Shown in pieces: positions 1 through 6,038 of a stretch of 6,038 nucleotides of DNA (position 1 is the stretch's first letter; every line of letters begins with the position of its first letter). This DNA comes from Bacillota bacterium. GTDB taxonomy: Bacteria; Bacillota; Clostridia; Peptostreptococcales; Anaerovoracaceae. The notes beneath the pieces are model-generated. The model was not told the origin of the DNA and did not search any database. It was given only the letters and a program-made list of their open reading frames with translations. Location of the stretch: contig JAFOGM010000264.1 in assembly GCA_017386805.1 (NCBI GenBank), positions 1 to 6,038 on the forward strand. The letters run 5' to 3'. Made by a program: the position numbers and the translations under genes.

Positions 1-2770
1 GTTCCAGATCGTCGTGGTCCCCTACAAACTGCGCTGCCTTATAAAGACGGGAATGGTACATCCACTGGTCCAGGATTCGGATGGGACGAGTCAGTTCCGT
101 CAGATGGGCAACGGAGTCTTCTGTCAGCACCGCCATATCAAAGGTGGTGATCAGCTTATCGATGCCGTGGTTGATTTCCGGGTCCAGATGATAGGGACGA
201 CCGGCCAGAACCACGCCCTTGACTCCATGTTCCTCAATATATTTCAGAGCTTCTTCCCCTTTGCGGCGGATATCCGCCTTAAACTTTTCGTCTTCTTCGC
301 GGGCAGCCTTCACAGCGCCCATGACCTGCTGCGGCTTGATGTCGAAATCCGCCATCAGTTCCGCCAAACGTTTGGTCAGACGTTCGTCGTTATCATAGGG
401 CAGGAAAGGATGTTCGAAGCGCATGTTTGCTTCCTGGAACACATCGTCCATGTTGTGAGCGATCACTTCCGGATAAGTTCCTACAATGGGGCAATTATAA
501 TGGTTAGGAGCACCTGCATCCTCTTCCCGTTCAAGATTGATGTTGGGATAGAAGATCCAGTCCACGTTCTGGTTCACCAGCCACTTGATGTGACCGTGGA
601 CCAGCTTCGCCGGATAACAAGCCGTATCCGAAGAAATGGTTTCCATACCGCCCTCGTACAGAGCCTTGGAAGACTGGGGAGACAGAACCACGCGGAAGCC
701 CAGATAGGTAAAGAACGTAAACCAGAAGGGATAGTTCTCATGCATGTTCAGAACACGGGGGATCCCCACCGTTCCCTTCGCTGCAAATTCTGCTTCCAGC
801 GGTTTATAGCGGAACAGTCTATCATACTTATATTCAAACAAATTGGGCAGGTTGTTGCTGACCTTTTCTCCGCCGGCCCCGCGTTCACAGCGATTTCCGG
901 TAATGTAGCGGCCGCCGCCGTTGAAGTGGCTGATGGTCAGAAGACAGTGATTCTGGCAGCCCTTGCAGCGGGTATGAGAGGTCTTTGCTTCGAAGCGATC
1001 CATCTCTTCCGGATGGATCAGCCCTGATTCGTCACCGGGCTGACTATTGTTTCTCGAAATCAGCGCCGCACCGAATGCGCCCATGATCCCGGCAATGTCA
1101 GGACGGACAACATCTTTTCCTACGATTTTTTCAATGCTGCGCAGAACGGCTTCGTTCATGAAGGTACCGCCCTGAACAACGATCTTGTTTCCGGCTTCTT
1201 CCGGATCGCGCAGCTTGATTACTTTATATAAGGCATTTCGGATGACAGAAGAAGATAAACCAGCGGAGATATCGCCGATGGTTGCCCCTTCTTTCTGAGC
1301 CTGCTTTACCTTGGAGTTCATAAATACGGTACATCTTGTACCCAGATCCACCGGATTTTCCGCAAAGATCGCTTCCTTGGCAAAGTCCTTTACATCCATT
1401 TCCACGGACTTGGCATAGGTTTCGATGAAAGAACCGCAGCCGGAAGAACAAGCTTCATTCAGCATGATGTTGTAGATCGCACCGTCGCGGATCTTCATGC
1501 ACTTCATATCCTGGCCGCCGATGTCCAGAATAAATTCCACGCCAGGAAGGAATTCTTCTGCAGCCTTGTAGTGGGCCATGGTCTCGATTTCTCCCAGGTC
1601 CACACCGTAAGCGGCCTTTACCAGACCTTCGCCGTAGCCGGTTGCTGTAGCCTTCGCCACATAGGCATCCTTCGGCAGGAGGCTGTACATCTCCTTCAGC
1701 ATCTCCATGGTGGTTGCCAGGGGATTTCCTTCGTTGTTGCGATAGAAGGAATACAGCAGGTATTTTTCGTCATCGATCAGCGCAGCCTTTGTGGTGGTAG
1801 ATCCGGCATCGATGCCCAGATACACCGGTCCCTTGGCTTCACGAATGTCTCTTCGCTTGATTTTATGTTTTGCGTGACGTTCACAGAAAGTGTCGTACTC
1901 TTCCTGGTTTTTGAACAGCGGTTCGCTATGTTTCGTTTCGCTCATCTCCGCAGCCGACGTATTGTTCAGGCGCTCCAGAATGTCTTCCACGCCCTGCTTC
2001 GGGTACTTTTCCGCCATGAGGGCAGCACCCATTACCACGTAATACTGCGAATCGCTGGGGAAGATCACCTGCTCCGGTGTCAGTTCCAGAGTTTCAATGA
2101 AGCGTTTTCTCAGCTCCGGCATAAAGCTCAGAGGGCCTCCCAGAAACGCTACATTCCCCTTGATGGTACGGCCGCAAGCCAGACCGCTGATGGTCTGATT
2201 CACCACCGCCTGGAAAATGGAAGCTGCCAGGTCTTCCCGCTTCGCCCCTTCGTTGATCAGAGGCTGGATATCCGACTTGGCAAACACCCCGCATCTGGCC
2301 GCGATAGGGTAGATCATAGTGTGAGATTCGGCTGCTTCGTTCAGCCCACTGGCATCGGTATTCAGAAGAACCGCCATCTGGTCGATGAATGCACCTGTAC
2401 CGCCGGCACAGGTTCCGTTCATTCTCTGTTCCACCATAGCACCATAGAAGGTGATTTTCGCATCTTCACCGCCCAGTTCGATGGCTACATTGGTTTCAGG
2501 AATGAAGGTTTCCACAGCTTTACTGCAGGTGATCACTTCCTGTTCAAAAGGAACACCGATCAGCTGAGACAGCATCAATCCGCCGGATCCGGTAATGCAG
2601 ATGTTTCCTTCCAGACCGGGATACTGACGATCCAGTTCTTCCAGCAATTCTTTTACTTTTTCAAAGACATTTGACATGTGTCTTTCATATCGGCTGAAAC
2701 AGACTTGATTCTGTTCCCCCAGTACCACGACTTTAACCGTGGTAGACCCAATGTCGATCCCAATTCTCAT
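1..2770 (-). CDS. Fused 2-hydroxyacyl-CoA dehydratase activase-type protein (two BadF/HgdC ATPase domains plus DUF2229), C-terminus cut off by the window edge
   Basis: The frame is open from ATG at 2770 to the left edge, giving 923 codons without a stop. Two ASKHA-fold ATPase domains are visible. Domain 1 (about residues 1-290) has the phosphate loop GIDIGSTTVK near residue 4, ELGGEDAK at 98-105 and Cys121 (NGTCAGGTG) with Cys160 (AARCGVF). Domain 2 (about 317-575) has GIDAGSTTTK, DIGGQDMK at 416-423 and Cys441 (NEACSSGCG) with Cys480 (TRCTVF). In HgdC-type activators such cysteine pairs hold a [4Fe-4S] cluster between two subunits. A cysteine motif follows (Cys602, 605, 609, 628), then a DUF2229 region from about 668 with Cys718 and Cys760. 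Relatives of this fused type are usually around 1400 residues, ending in an HgdB-like region, so roughly a third should lie outside. The family couples ATP hydrolysis to low-potential electron transfer into dehydratases or double-cubane cluster reductases; the substrate here is unknown. The protein is probably cytoplasmic and oxygen-sensitive. An in-frame ATG at 2803 lacks a ribosome binding site, so 2770 is preferred. Confidence 0.94.
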   Translation of the reverse strand, partial: MRIGIDIGSTTVKVVVLGEQNQVCFSRYERHMSNVFEKVKELLEELDRQYPGLEGNICITGSGGLMLSQLIGVPFEQEVITCSKAVETFIPETNVAIELGGEDAKITFYGAMVEQRMNGTCAGGTGAFIDQMAVLLNTDASGLNEAAESHTMIYPIAARCGVFAKSDIQPLINEGAKREDLAASIFQAVVNQTISGLACGRTIKGNVAFLGGPLSFMPELRKRFIETLELTPEQVIFPSDSQYYVVMGAALMAEKYPKQGVEDILERLNNTSAAEMSETKHSEPLFKNQEEYDTFCERHAKHKIKRRDIREAKGPVYLGIDAGSTTTKAALIDDEKYLLYSFYRNNEGNPLATTMEMLKEMYSLLPKDAYVAKATATGYGEGLVKAAYGVDLGEIETMAHYKAAEEFLPGVEFILDIGGQDMKCMKIRDGAIYNIMLNEACSSGCGSFIETYAKSVEMDVKDFAKEAIFAENPVDLGTRCTVFMNSKVKQAQKEGATIGDISAGLSSSVIRNALYKVIKLRDPEEAGNKIVVQGGTFMNEAVLRSIEKIVGKDVVRPDIAGIMGAFGAALISRNNSQPGDESGLIHPEEMDRFEAKTSHTRCKGCQNHCLLTISHFNGGGRYITGNRCERGAGGEKVSNNLPNLFEYKYDRLFRYKPLEAEFAAKGTVGIPRVLNMHENYPFWFTFFTYLGFRVVLSPQSSKALYEGGMETISSDTACYPAKLVHGHIKWLVNQNVDWIFYPNINLEREEDAGAPNHYNCPIVGTYPEVIAHNMDDVFQEANMRFEHPFLPYDNDERLTKRLAELMADFDIKPQQVMGAVKAAREEDEKFKADIRRKGEEALKYIEEHGVKGVVLAGRPYHLDPEINHGIDKLITTFDMAVLTEDSVAHLTELTRPIRILDQWMYHSRLYKAAQFVGDHDDLE

Positions 2771-2775
2771 TGTCG

Positions 2776-2782
2776 CTCCTTC
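2776..2782 (-). promoter_or_regulatory. Ribosome binding site of the activase gene
   Basis: Read on the minus strand, GAAGGAG lies five bases before the ATG at 2770. It decides the start: the alternative in-frame ATG at 2803, which would add 11 residues (MVLLVRIEGAT), is preceded only by an A-rich stretch. The chosen start places the nucleotide-binding motif at residue 4, as is usual in this family. Confidence 0.85.
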
Positions 2783-2822
2783 GATCCTTACAAGCAGGAC
2801 CATTTTTGCTAAATATCTCTAA

Positions 2823-2855
2823 AACTTTAAAGTTACTTTAACTATGTTAACTTAA
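2823..2855. repeat. Cluster of TTAA-centred palindromes and direct repeats, possible operator
   Basis: AACTTTAAAGTT at 2823-2834 is a perfect 12-base palindrome. GTTAAC at 2846-2851 is another, lying at the predicted transcription start of the activase gene. ACTTTAA occurs at 2824-2830 and again at 2835-2841, an 11-base offset, about one helical turn. TTAA cores occur at 2827, 2838, 2847 and 2852. The arrangement could be a binding site for a dimeric regulator acting at or just downstream of the start. It could also be chance in AT-rich DNA; no known regulator consensus is matched with confidence. Confidence 0.4.
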
Positions 2856-2857
2856 TT

Positions 2858-2884
2858 ATTATAGCACTCTTGTTGAAGTTTCAA
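2858..2884 (-). promoter_or_regulatory. Probable sigma-70-type promoter of the activase gene with extended -10
   Basis: On the minus strand a perfect TATAAT (2858-2863) is preceded by TGC, making an extended -10 element. A TTGAAA -35-like hexamer sits at 2879-2884 with a 15-base spacer, which is short; the extended -10 may compensate. Transcription would begin near 2851, giving a leader of about 80 bases. The -35 hexamer lies inside the inverted repeat GTTGAA-GT-TTCAAC (2872-2885), so a repressor could overlap it. The assignment rests on motif match only. Confidence 0.6.
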
Positions 2885-2885
2885 C
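2872..2885. repeat. Inverted repeat GTTGAA-GT-TTCAAC over the activase -35 region
   Basis: Two six-base arms, perfectly complementary, are separated by two bases. The right arm contains the predicted -35 hexamer of the minus-strand promoter, so protein binding here would block RNA polymerase. It is too short and AT-rich to act as a terminator. Confidence 0.4.
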
Positions 2886-2991
2886 GTTAAGAAAGCGTAA
2901 AGATTTCATAAACATCATTTCTTCCGTAAAAAACGACAGGATATTCTAACAAATTCTTATTTCTTTTTCAATGAAGGTTCTGTGAAATATG

Positions 2992-3021
2992 CAAAATCTG
3001 ATTCCCAAACAGGAGATTTTG
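2992..3021. repeat. Inverted repeat CAAAATCT / AGATTTTG in the leader or promoter zone of the plus-strand operon
   Basis: Arms at 2992-2999 and 3014-3021 are perfectly complementary (8 bases) around a 14-base loop. The stem is AT-rich with no clean T-run after it, so it is a poor intrinsic terminator. It lies 65 bases upstream of the start codon at 3086 and could be an operator or a leader hairpin; it could also be chance. Confidence 0.35.
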
Positions 3022-3070
3022 TGGTATTTTGTAATATGGTTTTGTATGCACTAAACATCGTTTTTATCAT

Positions 3071-3077
3071 AAAGGAG
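3071..3077 (+). promoter_or_regulatory. Ribosome binding site of the Cys-cluster gene
   Basis: AAAGGAG stands eight bases before the ATG at 3086. It is a strong site and supports this start over later internal ATG codons. Confidence 0.85.
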
Positions 3078-3085
3078 ATCAGACC

Positions 3086-3646
3086 ATGAAATGTTCCATT
3101 AAGAAAAGAACGTATCGCGCTATTTACCGACTGTTGGATCGCGTCAGTCCCGTTCCCTACGACTGCGGCCAGCTCTGCGGAGCTGCTTGCTGCACCTGTG
3201 CAGGGGACGAACCGGATGATGATCCGCAGATGGGGATCTATCTCCTTCCCGGTGAAGAAAAGCTGTTCAATAAAAAAGAAGACTGGCTCCATTGGACCAT
3301 TGAAGACGCAGCGGACTACGACTTCCCCGACAGCTGGTTCGGAAAGCTCTATTTTGTCACTTGTCTCAATGCGCCCAAATGTCCCAGAGAGAAGCGTCCT
3401 CTGCAGTGCCGCTTCTTCCCTTTGACTCCGCATCTGGACCACGACGGCCGTCTCCGTCTGATTTTCAGCGATCTGGAACTGCCCTATACCTGTCCTCTGA
3501 TCGCAGAAAATGTGAAGCTGACACCGGAATTCATCCAGGCCACCTATACCGTCTGGAAGCATCTGATCCGCGATCAGCTGATTTTCGATCTGGTCGAATA
3601 CGATTCCTCCTTCCGCAACGAAGCGGAGCTGGAATTCATCCGATAA
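3086..3646 (+). CDS. Small cysteine-cluster protein, YkgJ-like (putative metal-binding)
   Basis: This encodes 186 residues with ten cysteines and no signal peptide or membrane segment. An N-terminal cluster Cys27, 31, 35, 36, 38 (CGQLCGAACCTC) is followed by an acidic stretch (EPDDDP) and GIYLLPGEE at 50-58. Then come Cys93, Cys99, Cys108 within RPLQCRFFP, and Cys136 in YTCPL. The adjacent-cysteine cluster and the RPxxCRxFP motif resemble the YkgJ/UPF0153 cysteine-cluster family, thought to bind zinc or iron; the function of that family is not established. The spacing differs from the usual CxxCxxCC, so membership is probable rather than certain. It is the first gene of a probable operon: the MATE transporter gene begins 28 bases after its stop, with no promoter or terminator visible in between. 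That association suggests, but does not show, a link between metal or redox handling and export. Confidence 0.85.
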   Translation: MKCSIKKRTYRAIYRLLDRVSPVPYDCGQLCGAACCTCAGDEPDDDPQMGIYLLPGEEKLFNKKEDWLHWTIEDAADYDFPDSWFGKLYFVTCLNAPKCPREKRPLQCRFFPLTPHLDHDGRLRLIFSDLELPYTCPLIAENVKLTPEFIQATYTVWKHLIRDQLIFDLVEYDSSFRNEAELEFIR

Positions 3647-3664
3647 ATCTCATTCTCATCATAC

Positions 3665-3668
3665 GAGG
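3665..3668 (+). promoter_or_regulatory. Ribosome binding site of the MATE transporter gene
   Basis: A short GAGG lies six bases before the ATG at 3675, in the 28-base gap after the upstream stop codon. It is weaker than the other sites in the window. It favours the first Met over Met4 or Met9, though Met4 cannot be fully excluded. Confidence 0.65.
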
Positions 3669-3674
3669 TACACA

Positions 3675-5054
3675 ATGCAAAATATGAACCAAAACAAAAT
3701 GGCTGTCATGCCCATTCCGAAGCTGCTGTTTTCCATGTCGCTTCCGGCCATGTTCTCCATGTTGATCATGGCCATGTACAACATCATCGACAGCATGTTC
3801 GTAAGCCGTCTGGGCGAAGATGCCCTGACTGCTGTAACCCTGGTCTTCCCCATCCAGATGCTTCTGGTTGCTGTCAGCGTAGGTACCGGCGTAGGTCTCA
3901 GTTCTCTGATTTCCCGCCGTCTCGGTCAGCAGCGTCAGAAGGAAGCCGACTCCGCTGCCAGCCACGGGATCTTCCTGGCCTTCTGCAGCTGGCTGGTCTT
4001 CGCCCTCTTCGGTCTCCTGGGATCCAAGCCCTTCATCGGGGCCTTCGCCACCAGCGACTACCTGTTCGAAGCCGGCGTTCAATACTGTATGATCATCACC
4101 ATCGGTTCTCTGTTCTCTCTGATCCAAGTTTCTGCGGAAAAGACCATGCAGTCTACCGGTAACATGATCTACCCCATGATCGGTAACATCACCGGTTGCG
4201 TGACCAATATCATTCTGGACCCTATCATGATCTTCGGTATGTTCGGCTGCCCTGCTCTGGGCGTTTCCGGTGCAGCGCTGGCCACCGTTATCGGTCAGTT
4301 CTTCGGTATGGCCGTGAATCTGTTCTTCCTGTTCACCAAGAAGCAGCAGGTCCACATCCACCTGAAAGGCTTCCGTCCCAACATGGACTCCATCAAGAAT
4401 ATCTACAGCGTAGGCTTCCCCTCCATCGTCATGCAGGCCATCGGCTCCGTGATGAATCTGGGGATGAACGCCATCCTGATCGGTTTCTCTGGCGCAGCGG
4501 TTGCCGTATTCGGGATCTATTTCAAGCTCCAGTCCTTCATCTTCATGCCGGTCTTCGGTCTGAACCAGGGCCTGATGCCCATCCTGGGCTTCAACTTCGG
4601 TGCCCGTAACCGCCACCGCATGATGCACGCTCTGAAGCTGGGGATCATCTCTGCAGCAATCATCATGGGCGTAGGTCTCGTGATCTTCCAGACCATGCCG
4701 CTGACCCTGCTGTCCATCTTTGATCCCTCTGAAGAAATGATCACCGTAGGCGTAAAGGCCCTGCGTACCATCAGCTTATGCTTCCTGCCGGCAGCCATCG
4801 GTATCATGACCGGTACCCTGTTCCAGGCCACAAATCACGGCTTCCTGAGCCTGTTGGTTTCTCTCCTGCGTCAGCTGATCCTGATCCTGCCCTTAGCCGT
4901 GATCTTATCCAGAATCGGCGGTCTGAACCTGGTATGGTACTCCTTACCTCTGGCAGAAGGCTTCGCTCTGATCACCTCTCTGTTCATGACCAAGTGGATC
5001 TACACTCACCAGATCAAGCCTCTGGACGACGAAATCAAGGAACCGATCCTTTAA
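3675..5054 (+). CDS. MATE family efflux transporter (MepA/NorM-like)
   Basis: The 459-residue product is a polytopic inner-membrane protein of the usual family length, with about twelve hydrophobic segments. It forms two halves joined by a polar loop near residues 221-240. The first half carries YNIIDSMFVSRLG (35-47), including Asp39 in the first membrane segment, where MATE proteins commonly have a conserved acidic residue. It also has SSLISRRLGQ (76-85) and TNIILDPIMIFG (177-188), very like the MepA signature. The second half repeats the pattern, with FGLNQGLMPILGFNFGARN (294-312). MATE proteins export cationic drugs, dyes or metabolites by sodium or proton antiport; the substrate cannot be read from sequence. 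The codons favour C-ending ATC, TTC and CTG, suggesting good expression. It is probably co-transcribed with the preceding Cys-cluster gene and is followed by a terminator. The start and stop are intact and no frameshift is seen. Confidence 0.96.
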   Translation: MQNMNQNKMAVMPIPKLLFSMSLPAMFSMLIMAMYNIIDSMFVSRLGEDALTAVTLVFPIQMLLVAVSVGTGVGLSSLISRRLGQQRQKEADSAASHGIFLAFCSWLVFALFGLLGSKPFIGAFATSDYLFEAGVQYCMIITIGSLFSLIQVSAEKTMQSTGNMIYPMIGNITGCVTNIILDPIMIFGMFGCPALGVSGAALATVIGQFFGMAVNLFFLFTKKQQVHIHLKGFRPNMDSIKNIYSVGFPSIVMQAIGSVMNLGMNAILIGFSGAAVAVFGIYFKLQSFIFMPVFGLNQGLMPILGFNFGARNRHRMMHALKLGIISAAIIMGVGLVIFQTMPLTLLSIFDPSEEMITVGVKALRTISLCFLPAAIGIMTGTLFQATNHGFLSLLVSLLRQLILILPLAVILSRIGGLNLVWYSLPLAEGFALITSLFMTKWIYTHQIKPLDDEIKEPIL

Positions 5055-5075
5055 GGTTCCACTTCCATTGCAAGC

Positions 5076-5111
5076 AAAAACGAACCCCAATCCATGAGGT
5101 TCGTTTTTTTT
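5076..5111. terminator. Bidirectional intrinsic terminator between convergent genes
   Basis: The arms AAAAACGAACC (5076-5086) and GGTTCGTTTTT (5098-5108) pair over 11 bases around an 11-base loop. On the plus strand the T-run extends from 5104 to 5111, beginning to form 22 bases after the transporter stop. On the minus strand the same hairpin ends in five T residues, just past the stop codon of the exonuclease gene at 5119. It can therefore terminate both convergent transcripts, more strongly for the plus strand. Confidence 0.88.
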
Positions 5112-5118
5112 ATTGTCC

Positions 5119-5871
5119 TTATTCAATTTCCAGCATCACCGGGCAGTGATCGCTTCCGTAAATATCAGTACAGAGCTTCACTTCCTTGATTCTTTCCTTA
5201 AAGCGTTCGGACACCACGAAGTAGTCGATTCTCCACCCTGCGTTGTTCTTTCTGGCGTTGAACCGATAGGACCACCAGGTGTACACTCCGGTCACATCGG
5301 GATATAAGTATCTGTAGGAATCCACAAAGCCAGCTTCCAGAAGTTCGCCGAACTTAGCGCGTTCTTCGTCGGAGAACCCGGGATTCTTGCGATTGGTCTT
5401 AGGATTCTTCAGGTCGATTTCCTGATGAGCCACGTTCAGGTCGCCGCAGAGGATCACAGGCTTCTTCGCATCCAGCTTCTTCAAATAGTCACGACGGGCA
5501 TCTTCCCATTCCATACGATAGTCCAGTCTCTTCAGGCCGTCCTGAGAGTTGGGCGTATATTCGCAGACCAGATAGAAGTCCTCAAATTCCATAGTGATGG
5601 AACGGCCTTCGGTGTCGTGGCCTTCCGCATCGATATCATAGCTCACCGACAGCGGTTCGTGCTTGGTGAAGATGGCCGTACCGGAATAGCCCTTCTTCTG
5701 GGCGCTGTTCCAATACTGCTTGTACCCTTCCAGGGGAACTTCCGCCTGACCTTCCTGCATCTTCGTTTCCTGAAGACAGATGGCGTCCGGCTGTTCCTGA
5801 TTCACATAGTCTAAAAATCCTTTATCCATACAAGCTCGTAAGCCGTTGACATTCCAGGTAATCAGTTTCAT
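5119..5871 (-). CDS. exoA: Exodeoxyribonuclease III / AP endonuclease (ExoA/Xth family)
   Basis: The 250-residue product matches the normal length of bacterial ExoA proteins and belongs to the endonuclease/exonuclease/phosphatase fold. All active-site motifs are present: ITWNVNGLRA with Asn7, LQETK with Glu35 (metal binding), EYTPN with Tyr105, GDLNVAH with Asp144 and Asn146, GWRIDYF with Asp216, and the C-terminal SDHCPV with Asp241 and His242. The enzyme cuts DNA at abasic sites in base-excision repair and removes nucleotides and blocked ends from the 3' side, using magnesium; it acts in the cytoplasm on the chromosome. The WWSYRFNARKNNAGWRIDYF block (199-218) is typical of the ExoA group. 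It is probably the second gene of a transcript starting beyond the right edge, since the preceding reading frame stops 9 bases before its ATG. The 3' end faces the convergent transporter gene and shares its terminator. Confidence 0.97.
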   Translation of the reverse strand: MKLITWNVNGLRACMDKGFLDYVNQEQPDAICLQETKMQEGQAEVPLEGYKQYWNSAQKKGYSGTAIFTKHEPLSVSYDIDAEGHDTEGRSITMEFEDFYLVCEYTPNSQDGLKRLDYRMEWEDARRDYLKKLDAKKPVILCGDLNVAHQEIDLKNPKTNRKNPGFSDEERAKFGELLEAGFVDSYRYLYPDVTGVYTWWSYRFNARKNNAGWRIDYFVVSERFKERIKEVKLCTDIYGSDHCPVMLEIE

Positions 5872-5875
5872 AGTT

Positions 5876-5882
5876 CCTCCTT
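5876..5882 (-). promoter_or_regulatory. Ribosome binding site of exoA overlapping the upstream stop codon
   Basis: On the minus strand AAGGAGG lies four bases before the ATG at 5871. Its first two bases are the AA of the TAA stop (5881-5883) of the upstream reading frame. Ribosomes finishing the upstream gene would therefore sit on this site, allowing translational coupling. Confidence 0.8.
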
Positions 5883-6038
5883 AGCAGCAGATCACGTTTC
5901 CACCGCAGCATAAGTTGCAGGCCAAATTCAGTAAACACAGGTTCAGACAGGTATTTCCTCCGCCCACGTGGTAGGTGCGGAAGCCGCCCTGCTGCTGCTG
6001 GTGCTGATACCAGCCGGAACCACCCTTGATCTGCTGTA
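5881..6038 (-). CDS. C-terminal end of an unrecognised Cys-rich, Gln/Gly-rich protein (start beyond the right edge)
   Basis: Reading the minus strand from the right edge, 51 residues remain open before TAA at 5881-5883. The visible part begins QQIKGGSGWY, then QHQQQQGGF, then TYHVGGGNTC. It ends in a hydrophobic, cysteine-dense tail: seven cysteines in the last 22 residues, including two CC pairs (NLCCGGNVICC). I do not recognise the family. The regular Cys pattern, the low-complexity Gln/Gly linker and the stop codon placed in the exoA ribosome binding site argue for a real gene rather than chance. The tail could bind a metal, be acylated at the membrane, or form disulfides; nothing here distinguishes these. 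Only the C-terminus is seen, so total length and N-terminal domain are unknown. Confidence 0.6.
   Translation of the reverse strand, partial: QQIKGGSGWYQHQQQQGGFRTYHVGGGNTCLNLCLLNLACNLCCGGNVICC

Larger units (their letters stand above)
2771..3085. other. Divergent intergenic region between the activase gene and the Cys-cluster gene
   Basis: These 315 bases are clearly richer in A and T than the flanking genes and contain no supported gene. The left half holds the activase promoter, leader and palindromes. The right half holds a hairpin (2992-3021) and the ribosome binding site of the plus-strand operon. I could not find a convincing plus-strand promoter: the best -10-like hexamers (TAATAT at 3032-3037, TATTTT at 3025-3030) have poor -35 partners. 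A reverse-strand reading frame running into this region (2957-3562) is mostly the antisense of the Cys-cluster gene and is not supported. Confidence 0.8.

Noticed and set aside
14..2674. Two long plus-strand open frames (14-1027, 337 codons; 1571-2674, 367 codons) opposite the activase gene.
   Set aside because: Their codons are in register with the activase codons on the other strand, so they stay open simply because that gene rarely uses TTA, CTA or TCA codons. Their translations show no recognisable domain, whereas the minus-strand frame has all the family motifs.
2771..2803. An upstream in-frame ATG at 2803 that would extend the activase by 11 residues.
   Set aside because: It has no ribosome binding site, while the ATG at 2770 has a strong one and gives the usual family N-terminus MRIGIDIGSTT.
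3042..3070. A promoter-like pair TTGTAT-17-TATCAT just before the Cys-cluster gene.
   Set aside because: The implied transcription start would fall at about 3077, inside the ribosome binding site at 3071-3077, so the transcript would lose it. The -35 match is also poor.
2957..3562. A 201-codon minus-strand frame covering the Cys-cluster gene and part of the intergenic region.
   Set aside because: It is mostly the antisense of a gene with clear Cys motifs and a strong ribosome binding site, and its own translation shows no family resemblance.
3636..4628. A 330-codon minus-strand frame opposite the MATE gene.
   Set aside because: Its product is rich in His, Asp, Glu and Gln, the expected antisense composition of a hydrophobic membrane protein gene. 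There is no supporting ribosome binding site or domain.
5039..5060. A small inverted repeat GGAACC / GGTTCC spanning the MATE stop codon.
   Set aside because: It has only six paired bases with no T-run after it, and a much better terminator lies directly downstream.
5990..6000. A short CTG triplet run that could be read as a microsatellite.
   Set aside because: It encodes a run of Gln within the partial Cys-rich frame and is only about four units long, so it needs no separate explanation.

Overview
The window looks like chromosomal DNA from an anaerobic member of the Bacillota, most likely Clostridia. The reasons are a long fused 2-hydroxyacyl-CoA dehydratase activase-type protein (a family of strict anaerobes), strong AGGAG-type ribosome binding sites before every complete gene, and an AT-rich intergenic region between genes of moderate GC. 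The genus cannot be fixed from this sequence. There is no sign of phage, insertion sequence, CRISPR, tRNA or rRNA.

Layout from left to right. Bases 1-2770 (minus strand) hold the first 923 codons of a large ATP-dependent iron-sulfur activase/reductase; its C-terminus lies beyond the left edge. Bases 2771-3085 are an AT-rich divergent intergenic region. It contains a good extended -10 promoter for the activase gene and a group of short palindromes around it. Bases 3086-3646 and 3675-5054 (plus strand) form a probable two-gene operon: a small ten-cysteine protein resembling the YkgJ-type metal-binding family, then a MATE-family multidrug/sodium antiporter. A hairpin with a T-run at 5076-5111 ends this operon and can also serve the convergent gene on the other side. 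Bases 5119-5871 (minus strand) encode exodeoxyribonuclease III. Just upstream of it, at 5881-6038, is the C-terminal end of an unrecognised Cys-rich small protein whose stop codon lies within the exonuclease ribosome binding site, so the two are probably co-transcribed.

The genes do not form one obvious pathway. The activase is the start of an electron-transfer enzyme using ATP-driven low-potential chemistry. The Cys-cluster/MATE pair may be linked through metal or redox handling and efflux, but that is inference from adjacency. The exonuclease is a housekeeping base-excision repair enzyme. I found no convincing new multi-gene system. The most worthwhile items are the fused activase with its palindromic control region, the Cys-cluster protein paired with a transporter, and the partial Cys-rich tail protein.
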